NCBI RefSeq assembly: GCF_902726545.1
Contig: NZ_CACVAD010000027.1
Location: 1-64,000, forward strand
Length of the DNA: 64,000 bases
Origin: Yersinia artesiana
Lineage (GTDB): Bacteria; Pseudomonadota; Gammaproteobacteria; Enterobacterales; Enterobacteriaceae
Direction: 5' to 3'
Below, one piece after another: positions 1-10,451 of the stretch (within the stretch, counting starts at the first letter, position 1; every line of letters begins with the position of its first letter). A program made the translations under genes and the position numbers. The notes beneath the pieces are model-generated. The model searched no databases and was not told the origin of the DNA. It saw only the letters and a list, made by a program, of their open reading frames with translations.

Positions 1-546
1 GCTAAAAACATTGACTATACAGAAACCATTAATTCAATAATAAACGACTCAACTACAATTGATATTCCGATGAGCGATATATTCCTGAAAAGTTTTTGTC
101 TAAAAAATTCTGAAGCACATTCTTTAGTGCTAAATGATACTAATGATAGTTTGAGTGATATAGAGGTATTTGAGCCAATCGGGGATACATTAATAAGCGC
201 TGGGATATTAACTGGTAATAAATTACTGAGAGAATCAGACAGTACAAATAATAATAAACTAATGGTTATTTTATCTGATGGTAAGGATAGTGTTTCTCAA
301 TATGACGTAACAAAAACACTTATAGTAAAAGGAATGTGCAATAAAATAAAACTAAATAATATCAGAATGACATTTATTGCTATTGGATACTCAGCAGATG
401 ATTCAGGTAGCATTGATTGGAAAAAGTGTGTTGGAGAAGGCAATTATTATGAGGCATACAATGCCCATGAGTTAGAAGCCGACCTTCGTCAGGCATTAGG
501 TGCAACAGAAGTTCGTGAAGTCGGCCGTAATACGCCAAAAGATTAA
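1..546 (+). CDS. C-terminal part of a von Willebrand A domain (TadG-like) protein, cut by the window edge
   Basis: The frame is open from base 1, so the start lies upstream; 181 residues are visible. The stretch VILSDGKDS followed by a helix-rich segment is the late part of a von Willebrand A fold, and the end carries the KKCVGEGNYYEAYNAHELEADL pattern (shown here in parts: KKCVGEGNYY, then AYNAHELEADL) typical of TadG-like pilus-assembly proteins, where the domain closes on a reported 'elapsed state' helix. TadG proteins are anchored in the inner membrane and belong to Flp/Tad pilus loci. The visible part is AT-rich compared with exbD next to it, and it converges on exbD with a 36-base gap. 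The von Willebrand A call is firm; the TadG assignment is inference because the N-terminal membrane segment is not in the window. Confidence 0.6.
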   Translation, partial: AKNIDYTETINSIINDSTTIDIPMSDIFLKSFCLKNSEAHSLVLNDTNDSLSDIEVFEPIGDTLISAGILTGNKLLRESDSTNNNKLMVILSDGKDSVSQYDVTKTLIVKGMCNKIKLNNIRMTFIAIGYSADDSGSIDWKKCVGEGNYYEAYNAHELEADLRQALGATEVREVGRNTPKD

Positions 547-582
547 TGTCAGACGCGGCGACATTCACCGCGCCTGTTTTGA

Positions 583-1008
583 TTATTTCGCGCCGCCCGC
601 TTCCATGCCAACTAACCCAACCTTGAGATAACCTGATTTACGCAGTGCATCCATCACACTCATCAGCGTTTCGTAATCCACCACTTTATCCGCTTGGAAG
701 AAGATGGTGGTTTCTTTGTTTGATTGGGTCACTTTATCCAGCGCAGCCGCCAGTGTATCGCGGTCTACCTGTTGATCGCCGACATAAAGCTGATTATCAG
801 CCTTAACAGTCAGAAATACCGGTTTCTCTGGCCGCGGCTGTGGTACCGCTGAAGATGCTGGCAAATCAACTTTGATATCAACTGTTGCCAATGGCGCTGC
901 CACCATAAAGATAATCAGCAATACCAGCATGACATCGATGAAAGGTGTCACGTTAATTTCGTGCAGTTCACCGCTTTCATCAAGGTTATCGTTCATCCGC
1001 ATGGCCAT
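583..1008 (-). CDS. exbD: ExbD, TonB-system energy-transducing protein
   Basis: This 141-residue protein is the ExbD partner of ExbB in the inner-membrane motor that uses the proton gradient to energise TonB and outer-membrane receptors for iron-siderophores and vitamin B12. A short cytoplasmic N-terminus precedes one membrane helix (about residues 22-43, INVTPFIDVMLVLLIIFMV) that contains the conserved aspartate of the proton path. The remainder is the periplasmic domain. The length equals that of E. coli ExbD. The gene starts 3 bases after exbB on the same strand, so both are one transcript. No tonB is nearby, as in E. coli. Confidence 0.96.
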   Translation of the reverse strand: MAMRMNDNLDESGELHEINVTPFIDVMLVLLIIFMVAAPLATVDIKVDLPASSAVPQPRPEKPVFLTVKADNQLYVGDQQVDRDTLAAALDKVTQSNKETTIFFQADKVVDYETLMSVMDALRKSGYLKVGLVGMEAGGAK

Positions 1009-1011
1009 AAA

Positions 1012-2022
1012 TCACCCCGCACGCAATTGATGAGGTTGCTTAGGAGACTTTGCTTCAGCGCTGCTGCTCAAATCAAGATCACGGCTCAGTAGTAATAATA
1101 CCTGTGCAGCGACATCCCCAACCTGAGCACGGTAAGACCCAATCAAGCGAGCGAAAATATTATAGATAACCACCGCTGGAATTGCGGCAACCAGGCCGAG
1201 TGCTGTCGCCAACAATGCTTCTGCAATACCTGGAGCAACAACTGCCAGATTGGTTGTTTGTGAGTGGGCAATACCGATAAAGCTGTTCATGATGCCCCAA
1301 ACCGTACCAAACAAGCCGACAAACGGAGAAATAGCACCGATGGTTGCCAGGAAACCGTTGCCTTTACCCATTTGGCGGCTGATGGCAGCCACACGGCGCT
1401 CCAAACGGAAAGCGGTACGTTCTTTAATACCGTTGTTATCGTTCGATTCTGCCGATAGCAGACGCTCATTTTGCGCCTCACGCAGCAATAGGCCGCTGAT
1501 GCTATCAGGAGAAAAAGCCTCTGCCCGCTCTGACGCAGTATCAAGGTCAGTGACCGCGCCGATAACCTCATGCTCTTGCTGCAAACGGCGACGTGCACGG
1601 AATAACTCGGTGCCTTTGGAGAACAAAATAGTCCAGGTCACGATGGACGCCAGTACCAGACCGATCATTACGCCTTTAACCACCACGTCGGCATGTTGAT
1701 ACATGCCCCAGACTGAGAGGTCCATTGCCAGCCCTTGTGGTGCAGGTGCCGTTAGTGGCTGAACCACTGGTGCTGATGCGGCAGGGGCAACAGCATCTGC
1801 ATTAGCAGGAGTTGCCGCGACTGGGGTGATTTCTGGCGCAGGTAATGGCGTCGATGTTGCCGTTGTTGATGTTGTAACAGATGCAGCAACTGCACCACTG
1901 TTGCCTGGCGCGGCGAATGCATGACTGGTTAAACCTGCCACCAGCAATAATGCCATCGCGCCTTTCATCATTCGGCCTTGCACGAATGATTTATCTTTAA
2001 TCTTTTTGCCAGCTGTTTTCAC
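1012..2022 (-). CDS. exbB: ExbB, TonB-system proton channel subunit with long N-terminal extension
   Basis: This is the MotA/TolQ/ExbB-type membrane subunit, 336 residues. The start is GTG, 7 bases after a strong GGAGG site. It has a cleavable-looking signal (AMALLLVAGLTSHAFA, about residues 21-36), then an Ala/Thr/Pro-rich linker to about residue 95, then the ExbB core with three membrane helices (about 115-140, 230-260 and 265-290, the latter including GIMNSFIGI and EALLATALGLVAAIPAVVIYN). E. coli ExbB is 244 residues and lacks the long periplasmic leader; longer forms with a signal peptide occur in other proteobacteria. It is the first gene of exbB-exbD, with a Fur-like box about 80 bases upstream. 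Confidence 0.94.
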   Translation of the reverse strand: MKTAGKKIKDKSFVQGRMMKGAMALLLVAGLTSHAFAAPGNSGAVAASVTTSTTATSTPLPAPEITPVAATPANADAVAPAASAPVVQPLTAPAPQGLAMDLSVWGMYQHADVVVKGVMIGLVLASIVTWTILFSKGTELFRARRRLQQEHEVIGAVTDLDTASERAEAFSPDSISGLLLREAQNERLLSAESNDNNGIKERTAFRLERRVAAISRQMGKGNGFLATIGAISPFVGLFGTVWGIMNSFIGIAHSQTTNLAVVAPGIAEALLATALGLVAAIPAVVIYNIFARLIGSYRAQVGDVAAQVLLLLSRDLDLSSSAEAKSPKQPHQLRAG

Positions 2023-2098
2023 GCTGTGCCTCCACCCAATATACAGATCAATTTAAGGACGAAATCAGCTGCCGATCATATCAAACAAATGGGGGATT

Positions 2099-2117
2099 GA
2101 TAGTAATTATCATTAGT
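2099..2117 (-). promoter_or_regulatory. Fur box upstream of exbB
   Basis: The sequence GATAGTAATTATCATTAGT matches the 19-base Fur consensus GATAATGATAATCATTATC at 14 of 19 positions. It lies 77 bases upstream of the exbB start codon, where iron repression of exbBD is expected. The site is seen; its use is inferred. The rest of the 480-base gap between exbB and metC (2023-2502) holds no other gene, and no clear MetJ box for metC was found in it. Confidence 0.65.
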
Positions 2118-2502
2118 ATTTGCGCCTATTTTTTGAGAAAAAATAAGAATTGCCCTGATATCAGGAGCTACGCAGTAGGATAAACGGGTAACTGTTCCTG
2201 GCTGTAAAGACTGAATGACACGCGATGTAAAGATAAAAAAGGATTAATTGCATAAAGTACACTCACATCAATAAGGCATCACTTCGCAACAACACCTTAA
2301 TAAATCCCCTATTTCGCCACTTACACAACATTTTTCCATCGCAAACCACCAGAAAACAGCGAGTCGCCCTATTGAGTTTTTTTCATGGTAAAAGCTGCTC
2401 TCACACCACAATCATCATGCTAACGTAAGGAATAAATACATCCATATAATGAATGCTGACCATAGAATAATGGACACGCTGATAAGAAGGTGGCAACGCA
2501 AC

Positions 2503-3714
2503 ATGTCTGCAAATAAACCTACGACAGAAAAACTGGAAACAACCTTAGTGAGCGCGGGCAGGAGTAAGAGATTCACCCAAGGCTCGGTCAATACCGTTAT
2601 TCAGCGCGCCTCTTCTCTGGTATTCGACTCGGTGAAAGCGAAAAAGCATGCCACGATTAATCGCGGCAATGGCGAGTTATTCTATGGCCGCAGAGGCACG
2701 TTAACCCACTTCTCCTTGCAAGAAGCGATGACCGAACTCGAAGGTGGCGCAGGTTGTGTGCTTTATCCTTGTGGTGCCGCGGCTATCAGCAATGCCATTT
2801 TGTCCTTTGTTTCCAGCGGCGATCACGTGTTGATGACTGGTTCGGCCTATGAACCGGCGCAAAGTTTTTGCGATAAAATCTTATCGCGCATGAATATCAC
2901 CACCACTTATTTTGATCCTATGATAGGCGCAGAGATAGCCTCATTAATCACACCGGAAACCAAAGTAGTTTTCCTTGAATCACCTGGCTCCATCACCATG
3001 GAAGTACAAGATATCCCCGCCATTGTGAAAGCTATCCGTGCGGTTGCTCCTGAGATGATTATCATGATGGACAATACATGGGCGGCTGGGGTGCTGTTTA
3101 AAGCATTGGATTTTGATATTGATATCTCCATCCAATCAGGTACTAAATACATTATTGGTCATTCCGATGCCATGCTGGGGATTGCGGTTGCCAATGAGCG
3201 TTGTTGGGAGCAACTGCGGGAAGACTCATACCTGATGGGGCAAATGGTGGATGCCGATACCGCTTATCTTGCCAGCCGAGGCCTACGTACGCTGGGTGTG
3301 CGCTTAAAACAGCACGAAAAAAACAGTATCGAAATCGCCAACTGGCTGGCACAGCGACCGGAAGTTGCGGCGGTTTATCACCCTGCACTGCCTGGCTGTA
3401 AAGGACATGAATTCTATAAACGCGATTTCACCGGCTGTAATGGTTTGTTTTCTTTTGAATTAAAAGAAGAGTTAACTCAGCAGCAGTTAGAGGCCTATCT
3501 CGACCACTTTACCCATTTCAGTATGGCTTTCTCATGGGGTGGATTTGAATCCTTGATTCTGGGTTATCAGCCCAAAGATATCCGGGCAATCCGCAGATAC
3601 GAATGTGAGGGAATCAAAGGTACACTGTTCCGTCTGCACATTGGACTGGAAAATGTGCAGGATTTGCAGGACGATTTAACCGCTGGGTTTGAACGCATCA
3701 AAGCTACGCAGTAA
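2503..3714 (+). CDS. metC: Cystathionine beta-lyase MetC
   Basis: MetC is the PLP-dependent lyase that splits cystathionine into homocysteine, pyruvate and ammonia in methionine synthesis. The protein follows the Cys/Met-metabolism fold throughout: [11 protein letters not shown] and [10 protein letters not shown] near the phosphate-binding region, [11 protein letters not shown] with the PLP-contacting Asp, and [11 protein letters not shown] with the Schiff-base lysine (about residue 215). I chose the ATG at 2503 (403 residues) because it starts close to the E. coli N-terminus; an in-frame ATG at 2449 would add 18 residues with no family similarity. E. coli MetC has 395 residues. Confidence 0.95.
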   Translation: MSANKPTTEKLETTLVSAGRSKRFTQGSVNTVIQRASSLVFDSVKAKKHATINRGNGELFYGRRGTLTHFSLQEAMTELEGGAGCVLYPCGAAAISNAILSFVSSGDHVLMTGSAYEPAQSFCDKILSRMNITTTYFDPMIGAEIASLITPETKVVFLESPGSITMEVQDIPAIVKAIRAVAPEMIIMMDNTWAAGVLFKALDFDIDISIQSGTKYIIGHSDAMLGIAVANERCWEQLREDSYLMGQMVDADTAYLASRGLRTLGVRLKQHEKNSIEIANWLAQRPEVAAVYHPALPGCKGHEFYKRDFTGCNGLFSFELKEELTQQQLEAYLDHFTHFSMAFSWGGFESLILGYQPKDIRAIRRYECEGIKGTLFRLHIGLENVQDLQDDLTAGFERIKATQ

Positions 3715-3737
3715 TCATTTCTGAACAATATGGTTTG

Positions 3738-3768
3738 TTAATGCGCGGTGACAATACCCGCGCATTAA
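3738..3768 (+). terminator. Hairpin after metC
   Basis: TTAATGCGCGG and CCGCGCATTAA form a perfect 11-base stem with a 9-base loop 24 bases after the metC stop. No T-run follows, so it is a terminator without the classic tail or only an RNA-stabilising hairpin. Confidence 0.45.
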
Positions 3769-3911
3769 TCCTCTCTTACACAAATAGTATCAACAGCACG
3801 TATATATACCCGCAAAAATTTGGTTATTGAGGATAAGATCAATGTGGTTCAGCGCCATTACGGATACACTAGACAACAATATCCTCACACGATAGGCAAA
3901 CAGGAACAGAA

Positions 3912-4574
3912 ATGGATGTATTACGCGAAATCCTTCATGCCTTATGGCAGCAGGATTTTAGTAAACTTGCCGACCCGAATGTGATTTGGGTTATTTACGG
4001 CATACTCTTTACCACCCTCTTTTTAGAAAATGGTTTGCTACCGGCTTCTTTCCTCCCCGGTGATAGCTTGTTGCTATTGGCGGGTGCATTAATTGCCAAG
4101 GGTGTCATGGGGTTCTTACCCACCATGATAATTCTCACCGCCGCGGCCAGCCTGGGTTGTTGGCTCAGTTACTTGCAAGGGTTGTGGTTGGGAGATACCA
4201 AAGTGGTGAAAAGGTGGCTGTTACAACTGCCGGTTCACTATCGCCAGCGTGCCCATAACCTGTTTGTGCGCCACGGTTTGGCGGCGCTGATTATTGGCCG
4301 ATTCCTGGCTTTTGTGCGGACTTTATTACCGACTCTGGCAGGCATTTCCGGCTTAAACAGCACACGTTTTCAGTTCTTTAACTGGCTCAGCGGGCTGCTA
4401 TGGGTGGGGAGTGTTGTGGGGCTGGGTTTTGCACTTAGCCATATTCCGCTGGTTAAGCACTATGAAAATCAAGTCATGACCGCATTGATGATTTTGCCGA
4501 TTGTCTTGTTACTGGTAGGGCTGGTTGGCACGCTGGTGTTGGTTTGGTGTAAACGTAAAAGTGTGACTGAGTAA
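3912..4574 (+). CDS. yghB: DedA-family inner-membrane protein YghB
   Basis: This 220-residue protein is a DedA-family membrane protein and matches YghB (219 residues in E. coli) along its length. Features seen are the [24 protein letters not shown] segment with the essential acidic residue and the [18 protein letters not shown] motif with the conserved arginines, plus four to five membrane segments and a short basic tail. DedA proteins are linked to undecaprenyl-phosphate/phospholipid recycling, proton-motive-force dependence and cell division in E. coli (yqjA/yghB double mutants). Position next to metC and yqhC is conserved. Confidence 0.92.
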   Translation: MDVLREILHALWQQDFSKLADPNVIWVIYGILFTTLFLENGLLPASFLPGDSLLLLAGALIAKGVMGFLPTMIILTAAASLGCWLSYLQGLWLGDTKVVKRWLLQLPVHYRQRAHNLFVRHGLAALIIGRFLAFVRTLLPTLAGISGLNSTRFQFFNWLSGLLWVGSVVGLGFALSHIPLVKHYENQVMTALMILPIVLLLVGLVGTLVLVWCKRKSVTE

Positions 4575-4594
4575 TCTTTTCCGCTCGAACAGCT

Positions 4595-4618
4595 AAACGG
4601 CGCTCAGTGCGCCGTTTT
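4595..4618 (+). terminator. Bidirectional terminator between yghB and yqhC
   Basis: AAACGGCGC and GCGCCGTTT form a 9-base stem with a 5-base loop between two convergent genes, followed by a short T stretch on the plus strand and preceded by A residues that serve the minus strand. Confidence 0.65.
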
Positions 4619-4632
4619 GTGTAGATATCACC

Positions 4633-5526
4633 TCAGTTAGTACGCAGTTTGGCAACTTCCTCACTCGGCGTAAGGCCAAAATAGCGTTTAAACTCACGGC
4701 TAAACTGTGAAGCGCTCTCATATCCCACCTTATTTGCAGCGGTGCTGGCCTTCAGTCCATCGTGCAATATCATCATGCGCGCGCGGTGCAAGCGGTAAGA
4801 TTTCAAGTATTGCAGCGGAGAGGTATTGGTCACCGCTTTGAAATTATGATGAAACGCCGAGATGCTCATATTCACATCAGCAGCCAATTGCTCGACATTC
4901 AGGTTATCTGCAAACTGATTTTCAATACGCCGTAATGTCTTGGTAATTTGATTGAAATGTCCGTGGCGATGAACTAATGCCTGCAATGCCCCACCACACT
5001 GACCACATAGCACGTAGTAGATAATTTCTCGCACAATTTGCGGGCCAAGCACCCTGGCATCACGGGGATTAGACATCACATCCAGCAGCCGCTCGGTGGC
5101 GCATAGCATCTCTTCAGTCAGCATCGATGAGTTAACGCCAGAGGCATTGCCGAAAGGTTTGTCTAACTCGTCATCCCCAATATCTATAATCAAATCCTGT
5201 AACATCTGACTGTCTATATGAATAGAGATACCGGCTAGTGGTACTTCCGGACTGGCGAAAGTCTCACATTCAAACGGCAACGGTACTGTCAAAATCAGGT
5301 AGTTCTTCGGATCGTACTGAAACACCTTGCTACCCAGATAACCCACTTTATGGCCCTGAAAAATAATAACCACACTCGGGGTATACATCACTGGCGTGCG
5401 CGGTTGATGCACGGTGGAGTACAGAATTTTTACTTTTGGCACCGCACTGGGGGTTAAACCATTGCCTTGAGCCAGACCTGCAATCATCCCTGCCATCTGT
5501 GCCTGGATATCAGTAACCTCAACCAT
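4633..5526 (-). CDS. yqhC: AraC-type regulator YqhC, aldehyde-responsive activator
   Basis: The protein has an N-terminal AraC_N cupin-like domain (about residues 40-190, including [13 protein letters not shown] and [11 protein letters not shown]) and a C-terminal pair of helix-turn-helices ([23 protein letters not shown] and [18 protein letters not shown]). It matches E. coli YqhC, which activates yqhD and dkgA in response to aldehydes such as glyoxal and furfural; both target genes lie divergently next to it here. I prefer the ATG at 5526 (297 residues), which has GAGG 5 bases upstream; an upstream ATG at 5640 would add 38 residues with no similarity. Confidence 0.9.
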   Translation of the reverse strand: MVEVTDIQAQMAGMIAGLAQGNGLTPSAVPKVKILYSTVHQPRTPVMYTPSVVIIFQGHKVGYLGSKVFQYDPKNYLILTVPLPFECETFASPEVPLAGISIHIDSQMLQDLIIDIGDDELDKPFGNASGVNSSMLTEEMLCATERLLDVMSNPRDARVLGPQIVREIIYYVLCGQCGGALQALVHRHGHFNQITKTLRRIENQFADNLNVEQLAADVNMSISAFHHNFKAVTNTSPLQYLKSYRLHRARMMILHDGLKASTAANKVGYESASQFSREFKRYFGLTPSEEVAKLRTN

Positions 5527-5759
5527 TGCGCCCTCGCCTGCTTCTGCCATCTGAAACGATCCGACATAAATTGTGCAGTATTTTGCGTGTTTTCTACAGC
5601 GGTTTGTAGAAATAGGCAAGAGCAAGGCAGGAATGTGCATTGAGGTATGGCACTAAGTTGCCGACAATGGCTATCACTGACACGGCGGCAAATAACGCTT
5701 GCGCCATAAGCTAATCTTTTAGTTCTTATTGTTCATTACCCAACGCTGGAAGACAAATC

Positions 5760-6917
5760 ATGCAAAATTTCACCCTTCATACCCCAACTAAAGTGCTGTT
5801 CGGAACTGGTCAAATCGCGCAACTGAATAAAGAAATTCCTGCTAATGCACGTATTTTGATTACCTATGGCGGCGGTAGCATTAAGCAAAATGGTGTGCTC
5901 GATCAGGTTCACCAAGCGCTGAAAGGCTTTGATTTCCTGGAGTTTGGTGGCATTGAGCCGAACCCTACCTATGAAACCCTGATGAAAGCGGTTGAGGTTT
6001 GCCGGAAAGAAAAAATTACTTTCCTGCTGGCCGTTGGTGGCGGTTCTGTATTAGATGGCACTAAATTTATCGCTGCAGCCGTCAATTATCCACAATACCC
6101 GTGGCATATTCTGGAAACTACTGGCAGCGATATCAAAGAAGCTCTGCCGATGGGGTCAGTGTTGACCTTACCTGCTACCGGCTCTGAAGCTAACAATGGC
6201 GCGGTTATCAGCCGCCGTAGCACCGGTGATAAACAGCATTTCTTCTCTGCTCATGTACAGCCGCTATTTGCCGTGCTGGACCCAGAGGTGACTTATACTT
6301 TACCACCGCGTCAGGTCGCCAATGGCGTGGTCGATGCTTTTGTTCACACTATCGAACAATATCTGACTTACCCAGTTGATGCCAAAGTACAAGATCGCTT
6401 TGCTGAGGGCTTGTTGCTAACCCTGATTGAAGACGGCCCGAAAGCCTTAAGCGACCCTAAAAATTACAATGTACGTGCCAACATTATGTGGAGCGCGACC
6501 ATGGCATTAAACGGTCTGATTGGTGCAGGTGTCCCACAGGACTGGGCGACACATATGCTGGGCCATGAACTGACCGCACGTCACGGGCTGGATCATGCAC
6601 AAACATTAGCGGTGGTATTACCGGCTTTGTTGGTGGCGAAGAAGCAGCAAAAACGCGCCAAATTACTGCAATACGCAGAACGTGTTTGGGGGCTGCACGG
6701 CGGTAGTGAAGAACAACGCATTAATGCTGCCATTGACGCGACCCGTGATTTCTTTGAAAGCATGGGTGTCGCCACTCGTTTGTCCGCTTACAAGCTGGAT
6801 GGTAGCACCATTCCTGATCTCATTAAAAAGCTAGAAGAGCACGGTATGACTGCGCTTGGTGAGCACGGTGATATCACTTTAGCCGATAGCAAACGTATCT
6901 ACGAAGCTGCGGTCTAA
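5760..6917 (+). CDS. yqhD: NADPH-dependent aldehyde reductase YqhD
   Basis: This iron/zinc-dependent alcohol dehydrogenase (385 residues; 387 in E. coli) reduces short and toxic aldehydes to alcohols with NADPH. Seen are the GGGSVLDGTKF nucleotide-binding motif (about residue 93) and the metal ligands in DAFVHTIEQYL (Asp and His, about 193-203) and in MLGHELTARHGLDHA (two His, about 266-280). It is read away from yqhC, its probable activator, through a 233-base intergenic region. Confidence 0.96.
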   Translation: MQNFTLHTPTKVLFGTGQIAQLNKEIPANARILITYGGGSIKQNGVLDQVHQALKGFDFLEFGGIEPNPTYETLMKAVEVCRKEKITFLLAVGGGSVLDGTKFIAAAVNYPQYPWHILETTGSDIKEALPMGSVLTLPATGSEANNGAVISRRSTGDKQHFFSAHVQPLFAVLDPEVTYTLPPRQVANGVVDAFVHTIEQYLTYPVDAKVQDRFAEGLLLTLIEDGPKALSDPKNYNVRANIMWSATMALNGLIGAGVPQDWATHMLGHELTARHGLDHAQTLAVVLPALLVAKKQQKRAKLLQYAERVWGLHGGSEEQRINAAIDATRDFFESMGVATRLSAYKLDGSTIPDLIKKLEEHGMTALGEHGDITLADSKRIYEAAV

Positions 6918-7132
6918 AAGATAGCTTGGTGAAATGTGGCGAGGCAAAGCATATCGTTATTTACAGTTTGGCTTTGAGCGATTTCTGCTGAAACTAATAA
7001 GCAGAGCAATCACGACTAAACTTACATCATCGGCTTCAGGCTGATACAGCCCAATCACTACCCTAAGACATCACAGTTGCAGACCTCCCTGCAACTGTGA
7101 ATCCGAAGGGTATGCATGCTAAGGAGATAAAT

Positions 7133-7966
7133 ATGGCGACGCAACCCATTATCAAATTGCACGATGGAAATCTGATGCCACAACTCGGCCTTGGCGTTTG
7201 GCAAGCAAGTATTGAAGAAACACAACTTGCTGTCAGCAAGGCGCTGGAAGTCGGCTATCGATCAATCGATACTGCGGCTATTTATAAAAATGAAGAGGGT
7301 GTTGGTGAGGCACTGAAAGCAGCACATGTCGCCCGTGATGAGCTATTTATCACCACTAAGCTGTGGAATAGCGACCAGGATAATCCGCAACAAGCACTGG
7401 AAGAGAGTCTGAAAAAACTTCAGCTCGATTATGTGGATCTCTATCTGATCCACTGGCCAGATCCAACACAAGATCGTTATGTCAGTGCCTGGCGCGAGCT
7501 GATCGCATTGAAAGAGCAAGGGTTGATCCGCAGCATCGGCGTTTGTAACTTTAATATCCCCCATCTACAGCGCTTAATTGATGAAACTGGCGTTGCGCCT
7601 ACCGTCAATCAGATTGAGCTTCACCCCTTACTACAGCAACGGCAAATCCATGCCTGGAATGCCACACATCATATTGCGACAGAATCCTGGAGTCCGCTGG
7701 CCCAAGGCGGCGATGGTGTTTTTGATCAGGCAGTTATCCGTCAATTAGCGCAGAAATACAGCAAAACGCCAGCACAGATAGTGATCCGTTGGCATCTGGA
7801 CAGCGGGTTAATTGTGATTCCAAAATCGGTGACACCGGCGCGTATCAGAGAGAACTTTGAAGTGTTTGATTTTAAATTGCACAAAGATGAACTGACGGCA
7901 ATTTCGAAATTGGATAGCGGCAAACGGCTGGGGCCAGACCCGGATGTCTTCGGATCTGACCGCTAG
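7133..7966 (+). CDS. dkgA: 2,5-diketo-D-gluconate reductase A / methylglyoxal reductase DkgA
   Basis: This aldo-keto reductase reduces methylglyoxal and other keto compounds with NADPH. The catalytic tetrad is visible: Asp and Tyr in RSIDTAAIYKNEE, Lys in ITTKLWN and His in YLIHWPDP, together with the C-terminal IPKSVTPARIREN cofactor-binding loop. I start at the ATG at 7133, which has AAGGAGAT just upstream; this gives 277 residues against 275 in E. coli. The 215 bases between yqhD and dkgA contain no gene, and co-transcription under YqhC is likely from the E. coli precedent. Confidence 0.95.
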   Translation: MATQPIIKLHDGNLMPQLGLGVWQASIEETQLAVSKALEVGYRSIDTAAIYKNEEGVGEALKAAHVARDELFITTKLWNSDQDNPQQALEESLKKLQLDYVDLYLIHWPDPTQDRYVSAWRELIALKEQGLIRSIGVCNFNIPHLQRLIDETGVAPTVNQIELHPLLQQRQIHAWNATHHIATESWSPLAQGGDGVFDQAVIRQLAQKYSKTPAQIVIRWHLDSGLIVIPKSVTPARIRENFEVFDFKLHKDELTAISKLDSGKRLGPDPDVFGSDR

Positions 7967-7967
7967 T

Positions 7968-10268
7968 TTAATGCCTGGCTTTCCCTCTGCCTGCACCACC
8001 GGAAGGTTTATTCACCGGCGCTCTGTTTGCGCCGGTTTTGTTGCCTGTCGTCTTCGGCGCTGAACTGCCTGTCGTTGTCTGCGCCGCTTTGCCCGAAGGT
8101 GCTTTACTCGCAGGAGCCTTACCTGCTGGAGCACCATTTGTTCGGTTACCCGGCTGTCGCTGACGCGTGATCGAGGTGTGCTTGGTCAGCGCTGGCGTAT
8201 GCTGACGATACGCCCGACGTGCTTCGCGTTGTTCTTCCAGCGTCGGAGCCGGAACCAAACATTCACGGCGGCTACCAATCAAATGTTGTAACCCCATATC
8301 TTCTAATGCTGTGCGGATCATCGGCCAGTTGGCAGGATCATGATAACGCAGCAATGCCTTATGCAACCGACGCTGACGATCCCCTTTCGGTACCACCACA
8401 TCCTCACTCTTGTAGTCCACTTTGCTCAACGGGTTCTTGCCGGTGTAATACATGGTGGTGGAGTTAGCCAACGGTGATGGATAGAAGTTCTGCACTTGAT
8501 CCAAACGGAAGCGGTTTTTCTTCAACCAAAGCGCCAAATTGACCATATCTTTATCTTCGGTTCCCGGATGAGCCGAGATGAAATACGGAATCAAATATTG
8601 CTCTTTACCCGCCTGCCTGGAATAGGTATCAAACAGCTCTTTAAAGCGCTGATAGCTGCCCATTCCCGGTTTCATCATTTTTGAAAGAGGCCCTTCTTCA
8701 GTGTGCTCTGGGGCTATTTTCAAGTAACCGCCCACATGGTGGCTGGCTAATTCTTTGATATAACGAGGATCTTCTACTGCCAAGTCATAGCGGACACCGG
8801 AGGCAATCAGGATTTTTTTAATCCCTTTCAAATCACGCGCTCGCCGATACAGCGAAATGGTCGGCTCATGGTTTGTGTCCATGTGCTGGCAGATTTCAGG
8901 ATAAACACAAGATGCGCGGCGGCAAGTTTGTTCGGCGCGCGGCGACTGGCAACGCAGCATATACATGTTGGCTGTCGGGCCACCCAGATCAGAGATAATG
9001 CCGGTAAAACCAGGAACTTTATCGCGAATTTCTTCTATTTCACGAATGATGGAATCTTCAGAACGGCTCTGGATAATGCGCCCTTCATGTTCGGTAATTG
9101 AACAGAACGAGCAACCGCCATAGCAACCGCGCATGATATTAATCGAGAAACGAATCATATCGTAAGCCGGGATCGGCGATTTCCCATAAGAGGGATGCGG
9201 CACACGTTGATAAGGCAGGGCAAAAACGCTGTCCATTTCTTCGGTGCTGAGCGGGATTGCCGGCGGGTTAATCCAGATATAGCGGTCGCCGTGTTTTTGC
9301 ATCAAAGCCCGCGCACAACCGGGGTTGGTTTCATGATGTAAAATCCGCGAGGTGTGGGCATACAGCACTTTGTCTGCTTTCACTTTTTCATAAGAGGGCA
9401 GCAAGACATAGGTCTTTTCCCAAGGCTTAGGTTTGGCAGCCCGCACAGTAATAGGTTTGGCTTCCGGCTCTGGAATACTGTCTGTCGCACAGGGTAAATC
9501 ATCGCCATAAGGGTTAGGAATCGCTTCGATACGGCCCGGTTTATCCAGCCGGGTAGAATCCACACCACTCCAGCCCGGCAGTGCGGTTTTGCGCATCACA
9601 ACAGTGTTACGAACGTCCTGAATATCCGCAATCTTCTCACCCGCCGCCAAGCGGTGTGCGACTTCAACCAGAGGCCGTTCACCATTGCCGTACACCAGCA
9701 TATCGGCTTTGGCATCGACGATAACCGAGCGGCGCACAGTATCCGACCAATAATCATAATGAGCAATACGGCGCAAGCTGGCTTCAATACCACCAAGCAA
9801 AACCGGCACATGGCTGTAGGCTTCTTTACAGCGCTGGCTATACACCAACGTGGCACGGTCTGGCCGCTTACCACTTTGATTATCCGGCGTATAAGCATCG
9901 TCATGGCGTAACTTGCGATCAGCGGTATAGCGGTTGATCATCGAATCCATATTGCCCGCAGTAACCCCGAAGAACAGATTCGGCTCTCCCAATCGCATGA
10001 AATCGTTTTTATTGGTCCAATCAGGCTGAGCAATGATTCCCACCCGGAAGCCCTGAGCTTCCAGCATGCGGCCAATAATAGCCATACCAAAGCTGGGGTG
10101 GTCAACGTAAGCATCACCGGTGATAACAATAATGTCGCAGCTATCCCAACCTAATATGTCCATTTCTGCGCGAGACATCGGTAAAAATGGCGCAGTGCCA
10201 TAGCATTCAGCCCAATATGGCTGATAAGAAAACAGGTCACGCTCTGGCTGGATCAGGCTGGTACTCAT
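7968..10268 (-). CDS. ygiQ: YgiQ-family radical SAM protein
   Basis: The 766-residue protein belongs to the UPF0313/YgiQ radical SAM family. An N-terminal B12-binding-like region is followed by the radical SAM core with the iron-sulfur cysteines C382, C386 and C389 ([10 protein letters not shown]). The C-terminal 60 residues are a low-complexity Ala/Pro/Lys/Thr-rich tail (repeats of the type GKAPASKAP), longer than in E. coli (739 residues). The substrate is unknown. It ends 1 base after dkgA on the other strand. Confidence 0.9.
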   Translation of the reverse strand: MSTSLIQPERDLFSYQPYWAECYGTAPFLPMSRAEMDILGWDSCDIIVITGDAYVDHPSFGMAIIGRMLEAQGFRVGIIAQPDWTNKNDFMRLGEPNLFFGVTAGNMDSMINRYTADRKLRHDDAYTPDNQSGKRPDRATLVYSQRCKEAYSHVPVLLGGIEASLRRIAHYDYWSDTVRRSVIVDAKADMLVYGNGERPLVEVAHRLAAGEKIADIQDVRNTVVMRKTALPGWSGVDSTRLDKPGRIEAIPNPYGDDLPCATDSIPEPEAKPITVRAAKPKPWEKTYVLLPSYEKVKADKVLYAHTSRILHHETNPGCARALMQKHGDRYIWINPPAIPLSTEEMDSVFALPYQRVPHPSYGKSPIPAYDMIRFSINIMRGCYGGCSFCSITEHEGRIIQSRSEDSIIREIEEIRDKVPGFTGIISDLGGPTANMYMLRCQSPRAEQTCRRASCVYPEICQHMDTNHEPTISLYRRARDLKGIKKILIASGVRYDLAVEDPRYIKELASHHVGGYLKIAPEHTEEGPLSKMMKPGMGSYQRFKELFDTYSRQAGKEQYLIPYFISAHPGTEDKDMVNLALWLKKNRFRLDQVQNFYPSPLANSTTMYYTGKNPLSKVDYKSEDVVVPKGDRQRRLHKALLRYHDPANWPMIRTALEDMGLQHLIGSRRECLVPAPTLEEQREARRAYRQHTPALTKHTSITRQRQPGNRTNGAPAGKAPASKAPSGKAAQTTTGSSAPKTTGNKTGANRAPVNKPSGGAGRGKARH

Positions 10269-10451
10269 GGCAACACTCTTTGAATTGGGGAAAGTTGAGG
10301 TGGTTCGGGTTAAGAAATCATCACCGGGCGGCGATTATACGCATTTATCCATGAAAAGAGGAAGGATATATCTTTTGATCATGTGATTAACACTATCAGT
10401 TAAAACAGGATCACCGGACGATTATTCACCGAAACAATGATCCCATTCTTA

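Noticed and set aside
84-89. Quinolone-resistance change in ParC (residues 84 and 88 of the protein)
   Set aside because: Ser and Glu are the sensitive-type residues at both positions, so no resistance mutation is present there.
2200-2235. Possible MetJ boxes upstream of metC
   Set aside because: Only AGACTGAA resembles an AGACGTCT box; tandem repeats needed for MetJ binding are not seen.
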